Assembly: GCA_037134755.1 (NCBI GenBank)
Contig: JBAXLO010000232.1
Coordinates: 1 to 6,933 of the forward strand
DNA from: JBAXLO01 sp037134755
GTDB taxonomy: Bacteria > Bacteroidota > Bacteroidia > Bacteroidales > JACABE01
Reading direction: 5' to 3'
DNA length: 6,933 bases
How positions within the stretch are numbered: position 1 is the first letter of the stretch; the number at the start of each line of letters is the position of its first letter. The position numbers and the translations under genes are program-made. Below, in pieces: positions 6,763 to 6,933 of the stretch. The notes under the pieces are model-generated. The model was given only the letters and a program-made list of their open reading frames with translations, was not told where the DNA came from and did no database searches.

Positions 6763-6933
6763 GGCTTTGCAATTTGTAAATGCCATGGTCGAAATTTCAA
6801 CTAGGGCTTTGCAACGTGTAAACATCGTAGTTCGAATTTCAACTAGGACATTTATTCGTGTAAACATCGTAGTTCGATTTTCAACTAGGACATTTATTCG
6901 TGTAAACATCGTAGTTCGATTTTCAACTAGGAC
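6755..6933. repeat. 42-bp tandem repeat array running off the window end
   Basis: Four full units start at 6755, 6797, 6839 and 6881, and an 11-base partial unit starts at 6923 and is cut by the window edge. Each begins TCAACTA and the period is exactly 42 with no indels. Units 3 and 4 are identical. By direct comparison unit 2 differs from unit 3 at 7 positions, and unit 1 differs from unit 2 at 11. The best-kept segment is TGTAAACATCGTAGTTCGA, shared by units 2-4. Conservation runs through the whole unit, which does not fit repeat-plus-spacer CRISPR. At junctions from unit 2 on, TAGTT and AACTA can pair around an 8-base loop. The array may extend far beyond this window, and its role is unknown. 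Confidence 0.95.

Noticed and set aside
6755..6933. CRISPR array at the right end
   Set aside because: The whole 42-base unit is conserved, with units 3 and 4 identical, so there are no unique spacers. The period is also shorter than a usual repeat plus spacer, and no cas gene is visible.

Overview
This is a very AT-rich window, most likely from a chromosome of a Bacteroidota member. The case for that phylum rests on several signs. Ribosome sites are A-rich with no Shine-Dalgarno sequence. There is a perfect TAnnTTTG-type -7 promoter box and near matches elsewhere. There is a secreted thioredoxin-fold protein, a multi-PAS soluble hybrid kinase, and a lipoprotein of a kind I associate with this phylum. 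No rRNA, tRNA, insertion sequence, phage gene or CRISPR array was found.

Layout. Positions 1-262 are AT-rich leader DNA: a weak terminator-like hairpin for something upstream, a perfect-period heptamer repeat (187-214), and a promoter box (240-247). A + strand gene for an exported CGWC thioredoxin-like protein follows (263-829). It converges, with a 16-base gap, on a large - strand hybrid histidine kinase (846-3899; five PAS domains, HisKA, HATPase, receiver). A 292-base divergent intergenic region separates the kinase start from a + strand lipoprotein (4192-5037), which ends in a strong intrinsic terminator (5064-5092). A second strong hairpin (5117-5152) and a 9-bp-period tandem repeat (5193-5231) lie in the 3' region of a - strand gene for an unrecognised 321-residue protein (5241-6206). 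Everything after 6207 is very AT-rich: one doubtful small open frame (6430-6678), then an inverted-repeat hairpin (6701-6762) that runs into a 42-bp tandem repeat array (6755 to the window end).

How the genes work together. Each of the four well-supported genes appears to be its own transcription unit; neighbours are convergent or divergent and hairpins sit between them. Nothing shows that the kinase controls either neighbour, and no separate response regulator, HPt protein or transcription factor lies in the window. The thioredoxin-like protein and the lipoprotein both act outside the cytoplasm; the kinase and the 321-residue protein look cytoplasmic.

The least ordinary part is the right end. 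The 42-bp array is cut by the window edge. It shows an edge-to-interior gradient of divergence, a mosaic second unit, and an open frame on each strand. It may be only the border of a longer structure whose other side cannot be seen here.
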